Source of the DNA: Spirosoma endbachense | GTDB taxonomy: Bacteria; Bacteroidota; Bacteroidia; Cytophagales; Spirosomataceae | Direction of reading: 5' to 3' | Length of the DNA: 64,000 nt | NCBI RefSeq assembly: GCF_010233585.1 | Contig: NZ_CP045997.1 | Location: 9,758,808 to 9,822,807, forward strand | Shown: positions 24,708 to 34,400 of the stretch, in pieces | How the letters are laid out: every line of letters begins with the position of its first letter | Position numbering within the stretch: the stretch's first letter is position 1 | Made by a program: the position numbers and the translations under genes | Notes under the pieces: generated by a model | Told to the model about the DNA's origin: nothing | Seen by the model: the letters and a program-made list of their open reading frames with translations, nothing else | Databases searched by the model: none

Positions 24708-25883
24708 CTAGTTGCCATGCGCTAGTTCGTAATTAACAACACTCTTTTGCCGGAAGTAGGCCATCATAGCCAGTACAAACCCGGTAAATGCCAGCATAGC
24801 TCCTACCAATTGAGGAGACGAATAGCCTAAACCGGCTGCAATTGGCATACCGCCCAGATAAGCACCCAACGCGTTACCGATATTGAAACCCGCCTGACTA
24901 ACCGATGAAGCCAGCATTTCGGACCCATTGGAGGCCCGGATCATCAGAATCTGAATCGGTGCACCCAATGAGAAAGCAATGGCTCCCGTAATGAAGGTCA
25001 TGATCAGCAGCGGCACCTTAAAGGGCGCAACCGCATAGACAAGTAACAGACAGATTACCATCAGCAATAGGAATAAAGCCGTGGCCTTAATGGGTGAAAT
25101 AAAGTCAGCCATACGCCCGGCAATCAGGTTACCCACGGCCATACCTAAACCGGCCAGGACCAGAATCCAGGTGATCTGGTCGCTACTAAAATGAGCAACT
25201 TCGGTCAATAACGGAGCGATATAACTGAACCAGGCAAATAGCCCGCCTGTACCAATAGCCGTAATGCCCAGAATCAGCCAGGGTTCTACATGGGTAAACA
25301 GTTTGAGGTCTTTGCGAAGATTGGATTCGCCGACTACCGGCATAGCAGGAAGCAGTTTCTGGATGCAGAACATGGTGATCAGCCCAACAGCCGCAATAAC
25401 CACAAATGTTATGCGCCAGCTCATGGTATGACCAATGTAGGTGCCCAGCGGCACACCAATAATATTAGCAATGGTAAGCCCGGCAAACATCATCGAAATG
25501 GCCTGTGCTTCTTTGCCCTTACCCGCTAATCGGCTCGCCACTACCGCCCCAACACCAAAGAACGCACCATGCGGCAGGCCCGATAGCAACCGGGTTATCA
25601 TCATGGTTTCATAATTGGGGGCAAATGACGACAGGATATTACAAAAGGTAAAGATGGCCATCAGGCCCAGTAGAATCTTTTTAGGCGGATAATTTCCGGC
25701 AATCCCAACCAGCAACGGAGCGCCTAACACGACACCAAGCGCATAAGCCGAGATTAAATGACCAGCAACGGGAATCGAGATGCGTAGTGCACTCGCAATA
25801 TCAGGCAGAATGCCCATCATGACAAATTCGGTCATTCCAATGCCGAAGCCTCCGATGGCGAGAGGCAATAAACTCTTTTTCAT
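24708..25883 (-). CDS. MFS transporter, AraJ/drug-efflux type
   Basis: A 391-residue 12-helix major facilitator. The N-terminal GGFGIGMTEFVMMGILPDIA and the motif-A-like and motif-C-like stretches (LLSGLPHGAFFGVGAVVASRLA, VPLGTYIGHTMSWRITFVVI) match the AraJ/YdhP sugar and drug efflux group (DHA1). The substrate is unknown. A terminator follows the gene, so it is probably monocistronic. Two stem-loops stand directly before the start codon. Confidence 0.9.
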   Translation of the reverse strand: MKKSLLPLAIGGFGIGMTEFVMMGILPDIASALRISIPVAGHLISAYALGVVLGAPLLVGIAGNYPPKKILLGLMAIFTFCNILSSFAPNYETMMITRLLSGLPHGAFFGVGAVVASRLAGKGKEAQAISMMFAGLTIANIIGVPLGTYIGHTMSWRITFVVIAAVGLITMFCIQKLLPAMPVVGESNLRKDLKLFTHVEPWLILGITAIGTGGLFAWFSYIAPLLTEVAHFSSDQITWILVLAGLGMAVGNLIAGRMADFISPIKATALFLLLMVICLLLVYAVAPFKVPLLIMTFITGAIAFSLGAPIQILMIRASNGSEMLASSVSQAGFNIGNALGAYLGGMPIAAGLGYSSPQLVGAMLAFTGFVLAMMAYFRQKSVVNYELAHGN

Positions 25884-25909
25884 TTGCAGCTACTTTTTTC
25901 TGACAGCTC

Positions 25910-25959
25910 GTGCGTTTTACCTCTAAAACGCACCGTAGCCTCCTTAAAACGAAGGCTAC
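25910..25959 (-). promoter_or_regulatory. Two tandem hairpins in the MFS gene leader
   Basis: The inverted repeat GTGCGTTTTA / TAAAACGCAC (25910-25919 / 25924-25933, loop of 4) is perfect. The adjacent GTAGCCT / AGGCTAC (25935-25941 / 25953-25959) forms a second stem. Both fall 27-76 nt upstream of the MFS start. They could be operators or RNA structures. Confidence 0.45.
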
Positions 25960-26336
25960 TCTATCAGGCAAATAAAAAAAGTACAAAAACGTTCCCAGTT
26001 CTATAAATGATCTAATTTATTAGCCAGCCGGTGCAATTGAATGGACTATTAAACAGGAGTAGCATTACTTTTTCTAAAGTACAGCGCTTCCATTTAGCTC
26101 TAAATGGCACTATTATCTAAATAAGAGCAATTTCATAAGGCTACTTTGCGCGGAATACAATGGCTGTCCATGATAAATAACAAGCGATAGAATCCTTTAA
26201 ACTGTATAGACGCATTAAAGCATAATCTTCGTATTATTCAATTCCTAATCTCTATATAAACACACTGAACGTATGTAATATTTGTAAATTATCTCACATT
26301 CCCGAAGAAAATTCGTGATCAGAAGTGGTGTAATTA
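25960..26336. other. AT-rich intergenic region with one operator-like palindrome
   Basis: No credible gene lies between the MFS leader and the polA terminator. An 18-bp perfect dyad CCATTTAG-CT-CTAAATGG lies at 26090-26107, the kind of site a dimeric regulator binds. Nothing else stands out. Confidence 0.4.
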
Positions 26337-26371
26337 CAAAATCCCCAGCCTGACTCAGGCTGGGGATTTTG
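26337..26371 (-). terminator. Rho-independent terminator of polA
   Basis: Perfect 17-nt arms (CAAAATCCCCAGCCTGA and complement) around a single-base loop, with a T-rich end in both directions. It lies about 70 nt after the polA stop at 26440. Confidence 0.9.
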
Positions 26372-26439
26372 AATGATTACCTGTTTGATGGTATCGCTTA
26401 ACCAACACAAAAAAAAAGTCGCCTACAGCATAAAACAGG

Positions 26440-29400
26440 TTAGTGAGCCAGTAACCAGTTTTCACCAATGCCAATTCCGGTTTCCATCTTCACGGCCATT
26501 GGAATCGCATTTCTCATGATGTCGGCAACACGATCACGCAGCAGGTCGATTTCGTCACGGTGAGCATCGAACACCAGTTCATCATGAACGGTCAGAATCA
26601 TTTTCGACTTTAACCGCTCGGCCTGCATGAATTCATGGATACGAATCATGGCAATCTTGAGCATATCGGCCGCACTGCCCTGGATCGGCGCATTGACCGC
26701 ATTCCGCTCAGCAAACATCCGGTCAGTCTGGTTTCGTGAGTTGATATCGCGCAGATACCGACGGCGCCCCAAAATCGTTTCGGCATAGCCAAACCCTCGT
26801 GCTTTTTCGACGCTCTGGTCCATATAGGCTTTTACAGCCGGAAACTCGGCAAAGTACTCGTCAATGATTTGAGCCGCTTCCTTACGCGGAATTTTTAAGC
26901 GCTGACTTAACCCAAAGGCCGAAATACCATAGATAATCCCAAAGTTGATGGTTTTAGCCTTCCGGCGCATCTCGGTCGTCACCTCACTGATCGGCACGTG
27001 AAAGACTTTACTGGCCGTTTGTGTATGAATATCTACGTCATTGTTGAAGGCGTCAAGCATGGTCTGGTCGCCACTGAAGGCCGCCATGATCCGCAATTCA
27101 ATCTGCGAATAATCGGCCGACATAATCACAAACTCCGGTCCGCGCGGCACAAAGGCTTTTCGAATTTCCTGCCCTCGTGGTGTCCGGATCGGGATATTCT
27201 GTAAATTAGGATTAACCGACGACAAGCGCCCAGTCGATGCAACAGCCTGATTAAACGACGTATGAATCCGCCCGGTACGTTTACTGATCAGCAACGGCAG
27301 GACATCAACGTAGGTGTTTTTGAGTTTGATCAATTCGCGGTAATCCAGAATCTTGCGGGCAATTTCATGCTCGGCTTCCAGTTTCGACAGAATCTCCTCG
27401 CCCGTAGCGTATTGGCCGGTTTTGGTCTTTTTGGCGTTCTTATCGAGCTTGAGTTTATCGAACAGGATTTCACCCAGTTGCTTTGGCGAACCGATATTGA
27501 ATGATTCGCCCGCAATCTCGAAGATCTCCTGCTGCACTTGCCGCATGTCTACTTCAAGCGTCGCCGATAATTCAGCCAGAGCATTGGTATCGATCGCAAC
27601 GCCTTCTAATTCAAGGTCAGTCAGCACCTGTACAAGCGGCATTTCGACCTGGTCGAAGAGTTTGTATAGGCTGTCCTTTTCAAGTCGGGGCGCAAAGGCT
27701 TCTTTTAGCTGAAGGGTGATATCGGCATCCTCGCTTGCATAGTCGACCACTTTCTGCACATCGACTTCCCGCATCGTCAATTGGCCTTTACCTTTTTTGC
27801 CGATCAATGCCTCAATCTCAACGGGCTGGTAGTTCAGGTACGTCATCGCCATCATATCCATGTTATGGCGCATCTCCGGCTCGATGAGGTAATGGGCAAT
27901 CATCGTATCGAACAACTTACCCTGCACTTCGACACCGTATTTTTTGAGCATCAACAGATCATACTTCAGATTCTGCCCGATCTTGCCAATGGTCGGATTT
28001 TCGAATACCGGCTTAAACTGATCGACCACGGCCTGAGCCTCGTCACGGTCTTCCGGAACGGGCACATAAAACGCTTCGCCGGTGCGATAAGCAAACGATA
28101 GACCAACCAGATCGGCCTCTACCGGATCGATAGCAGTCGTTTCGGAGTCAAAACAGATACTTTCCTGAAGACTCAGATAATGCACCAGGCTGGCCCGCAG
28201 TTCGGCCGTATCGACCAGGCGATAATCGTGCTTTACCGATAATATATTCCTCCGGCGCTCAGGCTGTACCTCATCGATCTCATAGTCAGGATACACATCA
28301 AGGTAAGCGGGTTGGTCCTGCTCAGTTGCAACACGTTCGCCATCCTCAATCGTGGCAGAATCAGTTACGAAATCCGGCGTTGCAGCCGACGCAGAAGCAG
28401 CTGGGGCTTTAACGCTGGTCCGTTTCTCTTTCGGTTTGCCTGTTGGTGTAGCCACTGCATCGCCAGAGCCAAAATCAAACGGCAAATCATTAGCACCTGA
28501 TGGTTTCAGGGCTCCCATATTCGGGAAAGGCAGAAACGCAGGCGTGTCCCCGCCGGGTGAATCGAACAGATTCATTTGGGCTGGTGCCGTATTCTTGAAA
28601 GCTTCGGGGAGTGGTTTTTCGTCGTAATTGCCGCCCAGTAAGCGGGTTTTCATCTGCCGGAACTCCAGTTCGTCCAGCAGTGCGGCCAGCCGTGGTTTGT
28701 CATATTCTGTATGACGCAGGTGATCTTCATCGAAAGCAACCGGCACATCGAGATGGATGGTTGCCAATTGCTTCGAGAGGAGGCCCTGATCGGCAAAATT
28801 GACAACGTTTTCTTTGAGTTTACCTTTTAACTGGTCGGCGTTGGCAATCAGATTTTCGACTGAACCGAAGTCGGCAATGAGTTTTTGCGCCGTTTTTTCA
28901 CCAACTCCCGGAATTCCCGGAATGTTATCGACCGAGTCGCCCATGAGGCCAAGCATATCCGTTACCTGCTCGATCCGCTCAATCTGCCAGCGTTCCAGAA
29001 TCTCATTTACGCCCAGTTTTTCGGCAGGTTTCCCCATGAACGCAGGCTTGTAGATATGGACATGCTCTTCAACCAATTGCCCATAATCTTTGTCAGGGGT
29101 CATCATATAGACCTCAAAATCAGCCAGAGCTGCTTTTTTTGCGATGGTCCCAATTATATCGTCGGCCTCATAGCCATCCAGAATCAGGATCGGAATGTGC
29201 ATGGCCTCAACAATCTGCTTGATATACGGTGTAGCCACACTGATGTCTTCGGGTTGTGACTGTCGGGTGGCCTTATACATTGGAAACTGTTCGTGCCGAA
29301 ATGTTTTCTTCGATGAATCGAATGCAACACCAATGTGGGTGGGTTTTTCCTTGGTCAATACCTCGATCATGGCATTCATGAATCCAAAGATCGCTGACGT

Positions 29401-29508
29401 ATTTACGCCCCGCGACGAAATACGGGGCGATTTATTAAAGGCAAAATGAGCGCGATAGATCAGAGCCAGCGCGTCTAACAGAAAGAGTTTTTTTTGTGGT
29501 TTAGCCAT
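26440..29508 (-). CDS. polA: DNA polymerase I
   Basis: A 1022-residue protein with all three parts of DNA polymerase I. The 5'-3' exonuclease comprises about 1-290 (FLLDALALIYRAHFAF, YEADDIIGTIAKKA, GVGEKTAQKLI). The 3'-5' proofreading domain has intact motifs: FDSETTA near 454, NLKYDLLMLKKYG, and YASEDADITL. The polymerase domain has DYSQIELR near 801, RRKAKTINFGIIYGIS, and HDELVFD near 978. A low-complexity linker (about 305-400) contains QMNLFDS, which fits a beta-clamp-binding motif. ATG 29508 was chosen because the exonuclease begins MAKPQKKLFLLDA; the open frame to 29559 adds 17 unlikely residues. Confidence 0.97.
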   Translation of the reverse strand: MAKPQKKLFLLDALALIYRAHFAFNKSPRISSRGVNTSAIFGFMNAMIEVLTKEKPTHIGVAFDSSKKTFRHEQFPMYKATRQSQPEDISVATPYIKQIVEAMHIPILILDGYEADDIIGTIAKKAALADFEVYMMTPDKDYGQLVEEHVHIYKPAFMGKPAEKLGVNEILERWQIERIEQVTDMLGLMGDSVDNIPGIPGVGEKTAQKLIADFGSVENLIANADQLKGKLKENVVNFADQGLLSKQLATIHLDVPVAFDEDHLRHTEYDKPRLAALLDELEFRQMKTRLLGGNYDEKPLPEAFKNTAPAQMNLFDSPGGDTPAFLPFPNMGALKPSGANDLPFDFGSGDAVATPTGKPKEKRTSVKAPAASASAATPDFVTDSATIEDGERVATEQDQPAYLDVYPDYEIDEVQPERRRNILSVKHDYRLVDTAELRASLVHYLSLQESICFDSETTAIDPVEADLVGLSFAYRTGEAFYVPVPEDRDEAQAVVDQFKPVFENPTIGKIGQNLKYDLLMLKKYGVEVQGKLFDTMIAHYLIEPEMRHNMDMMAMTYLNYQPVEIEALIGKKGKGQLTMREVDVQKVVDYASEDADITLQLKEAFAPRLEKDSLYKLFDQVEMPLVQVLTDLELEGVAIDTNALAELSATLEVDMRQVQQEIFEIAGESFNIGSPKQLGEILFDKLKLDKNAKKTKTGQYATGEEILSKLEAEHEIARKILDYRELIKLKNTYVDVLPLLISKRTGRIHTSFNQAVASTGRLSSVNPNLQNIPIRTPRGQEIRKAFVPRGPEFVIMSADYSQIELRIMAAFSGDQTMLDAFNNDVDIHTQTASKVFHVPISEVTTEMRRKAKTINFGIIYGISAFGLSQRLKIPRKEAAQIIDEYFAEFPAVKAYMDQSVEKARGFGYAETILGRRRYLRDINSRNQTDRMFAERNAVNAPIQGSAADMLKIAMIRIHEFMQAERLKSKMILTVHDELVFDAHRDEIDLLRDRVADIMRNAIPMAVKMETGIGIGENWLLAH

Positions 29509-29661
29509 TCGATACAGGTCACAAGTCAAGGTGCCAAAGGTCGAAAGTCTTACGGACAATCCCGCGATTTCGGTTTAACAATTTGATGCTTTATCCTTAT
29601 AAACAAAACAGATGGAGCAGGGTTTTGATTCCTCCCAAACAGCCATAAAACGCACAAAAAC

Positions 29662-29697
29662 GCACAAGCCGAGCTCTGATATGGGCTCGGCTTGTGC
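29662..29697 (-). terminator. Hairpin terminator after FAS1 lipoprotein gene
   Basis: The 13-nt arms GCACAAGCCGAGC / GCTCGGCTTGTGC are perfect with a 10-nt loop. On the minus strand a T-rich stretch (GTTTTTGTGCGTTTT) follows. It lies 24 nt after the stop at 29721. Confidence 0.8.
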
Positions 29698-29720
29698 AGG
29701 AAGAAAGGTTACTAACCTAT

Positions 29721-30740
29721 CTACTGAGGCAGCAACAATCGATCAACAACATTGATGACGCCATTTGTTGCCGGAATGTCAGGAAATATAATATTCGATG
29801 CTGTACCCCCATTTCCTTTACCGGTTACGGTTATTGCCGTTGTGCTGGCAGCATAGGTAATTGTACCGGTCTGGGCAGTCGTCAAACTTGATCCACTGGA
29901 AATCAGCGGTGTAAACACCCGGCCCGGTACAATATGGTACTGAAGAATCTGGCCTAATGTAGCTACTGGTAGCGCATTTATGTCTGCTACTGTTTTAATA
30001 GTGGGTATAGCAGCGGTAAAGGCGGCATCGGTTGGCGCAAATACGGTCAATGGTGTAGTACCCGTTAAGGAACTAGCCGCCCCTACTTTGGCTACAGCAG
30101 CCTGTAGGAACGTAAACGATACGGTTGGAAATAATCCGGGTATAGCCTGAATAGTACCAACCAGATCGCCCAGAATCGGTGGAACCAATACCCGATCTAT
30201 TACGTGCACTACACCGTTACTGGCTTGTTGATCTGCCAGAACGATTCGTGCGCCATTGGCAGATATACTACTGGAGGTCCCCGATGTTGAGGCTACTTTT
30301 GATAGATACAACGATGATCCACCAAGCGTCGGAACGGGTGTTAGCAGTGCCGTCGGTATAGCCGCCGACTCTGTCTTTGTGCTGAGTATGTGGTACTGAA
30401 GAACGGCTGTTAACTGCACTATAGGAATATTATTAATTGCTACTGTATCAGCGTAAGCAGGACCTAATAGCTTAAAGGCAGCGTCTGTCGGAGCAAAAAC
30501 AGTATAGGTGCCTGGTTGCCTCAATGCACCAGCCAAATTGGCACGGGTAATAGCCTTTTTGAACAGCGTAAACTGGTTCGTAGTACCATTGCCATTATTG
30601 ATTAAATCATAGATCGTTGGAACGGTTGGTGTGTTATCATCATTTTTTTTGCAGGCAGAGAACGTAAAAATCAGCGCAACTAAAAGAGCCGATAACAAGC
30701 CCCACTTTCGTCCGGAGGGCGAGTATTGATTACTGGTCAT
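29721..30740 (-). CDS. Lipoprotein with two fasciclin (FAS1) domains
   Basis: A 339-residue secreted lipoprotein. The signal peptide ends in the lipobox FTFSAC (Cys30) followed by KKNDDN. Two FAS1 domains follow, each with the H1/H2-like boxes: YTVFAPTDAAFKLL and VLQYHIL in the first, LTVFAPTDAAFTAA and ILQYHIVPG in the second. Each ends with a VVHVIDRVL or VINVVDRLL strand. FAS1 domains mediate adhesion in surface proteins. ATG 30740 was chosen over 30803 because it gives a normal signal peptide. It is divergent from a small lipoprotein gene and followed by a terminator. Confidence 0.92.
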   Translation of the reverse strand: MTSNQYSPSGRKWGLLSALLVALIFTFSACKKNDDNTPTVPTIYDLINNGNGTTNQFTLFKKAITRANLAGALRQPGTYTVFAPTDAAFKLLGPAYADTVAINNIPIVQLTAVLQYHILSTKTESAAIPTALLTPVPTLGGSSLYLSKVASTSGTSSSISANGARIVLADQQASNGVVHVIDRVLVPPILGDLVGTIQAIPGLFPTVSFTFLQAAVAKVGAASSLTGTTPLTVFAPTDAAFTAAIPTIKTVADINALPVATLGQILQYHIVPGRVFTPLISSGSSLTTAQTGTITYAASTTAITVTGKGNGGTASNIIFPDIPATNGVINVVDRLLLPQ

Positions 30741-31012
30741 GATTGATTGGGAGTTGGTGTAAAAAAAAGGATCAGGGCATGAGTCGTTAACCCCATCCTG
30801 CAAAAAAACGACTATTTATCGACTTTGTTCTTAAATATTTATCAGGCGTTAAACGAATAAGCAATTTATAATTTCCATTTCGCTCTGAGGCAGAAGGTGA
30901 CTTAACGGACTTCCTGACTCCTTTTTCATACTTTATCAGCCTTACCCTATAAACCATCAGGAATATTCGACGTTATTCAGAAAACTCAATCGTCCAAATT
31001 AGTTGACGTACC

Positions 31013-31456
31013 ATGCGTATTACACTGATTATTATCTCAACAAGCCTCCTCTTCGGTTGTCAGGGCCGTCCTTCGCAAGAATCAGCAAGTACTACCTCCG
31101 CTGAAACAGCAGTAGCCCCTGACACCCTCTGCTTTCAACAGATACTAAAACGCGATACGACAACCATACGGTTAATTATGAATGGAACGAAGGCCACTGG
31201 CTATCTGGACATTAATCCCTATGAAAAAGATCGGGCACGAGGCCCTGTTCAGGGAACGATCAAGGGTAATCAGATTCAGGCCAATTGGGATCGCTCGGGC
31301 GAAGGTGTCGTTCAACGCTACGCACTCGACCTGCATCTTAAAGCCGATGCCATTACCTGGCACGAAGGTGAACGAGTTCAAAAACAGGGCGTATGGGTGC
31401 TCAAACAACCTACACGCGGCTATGAATATGTTCTGAATAAGACAGACTGTCGCTGA
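31013..31456 (+). CDS. Small lipoprotein of unknown function
   Basis: A 147-residue protein with a lipoprotein signal peptide (LLFGC, Cys16). A Ser/Thr/Ala-rich linker follows, then a compact beta-rich domain (TTIRLIMNGTKATGYLDINP, GPVQGTIKGNQIQANWDRSG) with one internal Cys and one C-terminal Cys. The sequence resembles small Bacteroidota lipoproteins of the 'lipocalin/META-like' kind only loosely, so I do not assign a function. Its stop is only 3 nt from the convergent dnaE stop, with no room for a terminator between them. Confidence 0.8.
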   Translation: MRITLIIISTSLLFGCQGRPSQESASTTSAETAVAPDTLCFQQILKRDTTTIRLIMNGTKATGYLDINPYEKDRARGPVQGTIKGNQIQANWDRSGEGVVQRYALDLHLKADAITWHEGERVQKQGVWVLKQPTRGYEYVLNKTDCR

Positions 31457-31459
31457 CCT

Positions 31460-34400
31460 CTACGCCACCTTACAGGTTACGCCCTCCATGGCTTCCAGCG
31501 ATCGGAGCAGGGAGTTAGCCGGTGAGACCTTCAGTGTACGCGACTGCAAACTGACCTCGATACGCTCGGCGTGGTCAACTACGTTGAGCGAGAGCGTACA
31601 AGTGCCGGGATGTGCATTGACAAGCTCATTGATTTTGGCAACCAGTTGCGCGTTCAACGAGTCGATCGTTAAGGATACACGCAGTTCCTTGCAGAATTTT
31701 TCGCGCATATCGTTCAGCAACCGGATACTTACCGGCTTAAACTCCAACTGCTCAGAGCCCCATTTATTTTGCGTCTTACCCGTAATGTGCAGGAAACGCC
31801 CAACCTCAATGTATTGCACCAATCGGACGTAGTCGTCACCGAAAAGAGCCATTTCAAGGGACGTGTTATAGTCTTCTATTTTAAAAATACAGAACGGATT
31901 TCCGCTTTTGGTTATCCGCATTTGTACGGCCGATACAATGCCGCCAACTTTTATTTCGGGCTGTTTTGTCTCGAAAATGTTGCCCAGGGTACAGTTACAG
32001 AACCCCTCCATTTCGAGCTTAAATTCATCGAGTGGGTGGCCAGTGATGTAAAAACCAACAACGTCTTTCTCAAACTTCAGCTTTTCGATCTGATTCCATT
32101 CCGTTACGGTTGGCGCTTTGGGGCGGGCCAGCATTGGTTCGCCATTCATCATGGCGCCAAACAGCGACTGTTGAGCGGCAGCTTTCTCGGCGTGGTAGTT
32201 GTTGGCGTACCGAATGATCTTATCCAGAAATGGGGAAGTGTCGCCTTCAGCCATCTCAAAATATTGCGCCCGGTGGTATTCGTCGATGCTATCGAAAGCA
32301 CCAGCATAGGCCAGAGATTCCCACGTTTTCTTGTTCACGGTTCGAAGGTTGACCCGAATCGCAAAGTCGAAAATATCTTTAAATGGCCCACCTGCTTTGC
32401 GCTCCTCAATGATGGCCTCTACAGCCGCGTCGCCCGCGCCTTTGATACCACCCAGCCCGAATCGAATCTCTCCGTTTTTGTTTACCCCGAAAAACCGCTC
32501 CGACTCATTTACGTCGGGTCCAAGAACCGGAATGTTGATATTTTTACATTCTTCCATGAAGAACGTAATCTTGTCGATGGTACCCAGGCAGCTCGTTAAC
32601 ACCGCAGCCATGTATTCGGCCCGGTAGTGTGCTTTGAGGTAGGCCGTCTGATAGGCAACAAATGCATAACAGGTCGAGTGCGATTTGTTGAACGCGTAGG
32701 AAGCAAAAGCTTCCCAGTCAGTCCAGACCTTTTCACAGACTTTCAGGGGAAGATTGTTGGCCGTACAGCCATCCATAAATTTCCCTTTCATCTTGTCGAG
32801 CGTGGCTTTGTCTTTCTTCCCCATCGCCTTCCGCAGTACGTCAGCGTCGCCCTTGGTGAAGTTTCCGAGCTTTTGCGACAGCAGCATCAATTGCTCCTGG
32901 TAAACCGTAATACCGTACGTATCAGCCAAATACTCCTCCATTTCTGGCATATCGTACTTAACTTCCTCGCGACCGTGTTTGCGGTTGATGTAGTTCGGAA
33001 TATAGGCAATCGGGCCCGGTCGATAAAGGGCATTCATGGCAATGAGGTCGCCAAAGCGGTCAGGCTTCAGATCCTTCATGTGCTTTTTCATGCCGTCGGA
33101 TTCAAACTGAAACACGGCATTGGTTTCGCCCCGCTGGAAGAGTTTGTATGTTTCTTCGTCATCCAGGGGAATATCATCAATGCCGGTTTCCACGCCATTA
33201 ATGAGAAAACCACCATGATTTTGCTTGATGAGCCGCAGGCATTCCTTGATAATCGTAAGGTTACGCAGGCCCAGAAAGTCCATCTTGATAACGCCCGCAT
33301 CCTCAATGACTTTACCCTCATATTGGGTAATAATCAGGTTCGTATCTTTCGAGGTTGACACCGGTACGATGTCCGACAGGTCGCTGGGCGCGATGATGAT
33401 CCCAGCCGCGTGCAGGCCCGTATTACGAACCGTACCTTCAAGTTTTCGGGCCTGTTTGAGTACTGCCGATACCTTTTCATAGTCGACGATTCGCATGGCC
33501 TGGGCCGCACTCTTGTCGCCTGCTTCGAGCGCACGCATTCGCTTCACATTATCGACCTCTTCGGGCTGAATAACGCTCGCTAAACCACCCGGCCCATCAA
33601 TCGGGTCCTCAAAAATGCGCTTGAGCGTCATGTTGTAGGTCGGCTTGTCGGGCACGAGTTTCACAACCGCATTGGCATCCTGAAGGGGCAGATCCATGAC
33701 ACGGGCGACGTCTTTGATCGACGATTTAGACGCCATTGTGCCGTAGGTAACGATCTGGGCAACCTGTTGCTTGCCGTATTTCTGCACGACATAATCAATC
33801 ACCTTCTGACGGCCTTCGTCATCGAAGTCTGTATCGATATCGGGCATCGACTTCCGGTCGGGGTTCAGGAACCGCTCGAACAGCAGGTCGTATTTAATGG
33901 GATCGATATTGGTGATACCTGTGCAATAGGCCACGGCACTCCCAGCCGCTGATCCACGACCCGGACCGATCATAACGCCCAGATCACGCCCGGCTTTGAT
34001 GAAGTCAGATACGATCAGGAAGTACCCGGCGAAGCCCATTGTTTTGATCGTAAACAACTCAAAATCAAGACGCTCCTGGATATGCGGCAAAATATCTACA
34101 TAGCGTTCTTTGGCTCCGGTATAGGTCAGGTGGCGCAGGTATTCCCACTGGTTCAGCACATCGTCGGTATGCTGCTGAAACTCCTGTGGAATCGGGAAGT
34201 TGGGCAGCATGATGTCACGCTTCAGCTTCAGCGTGTCTACCTTACCTACAATCTCGTTGGTGTTATCGATCGCTTCGGGCAGATCTTTAAACAACGTCGT
34301 CATCTCCTGCGTGTTCTTAAAATAGAACTGGTCGCTGAAGAAGGCAAAGCGGGTATTTTTGGGCATCACCTCGTCGTCGCTGAATTCCTTCATCGACGGC

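Noticed and set aside
31769..33358. Long plus-strand open frames (276 and 243 codons) opposite dnaE
   Set aside because: They lie wholly within dnaE on the other strand, have no recognisable domain, and arise from dnaE codon bias.
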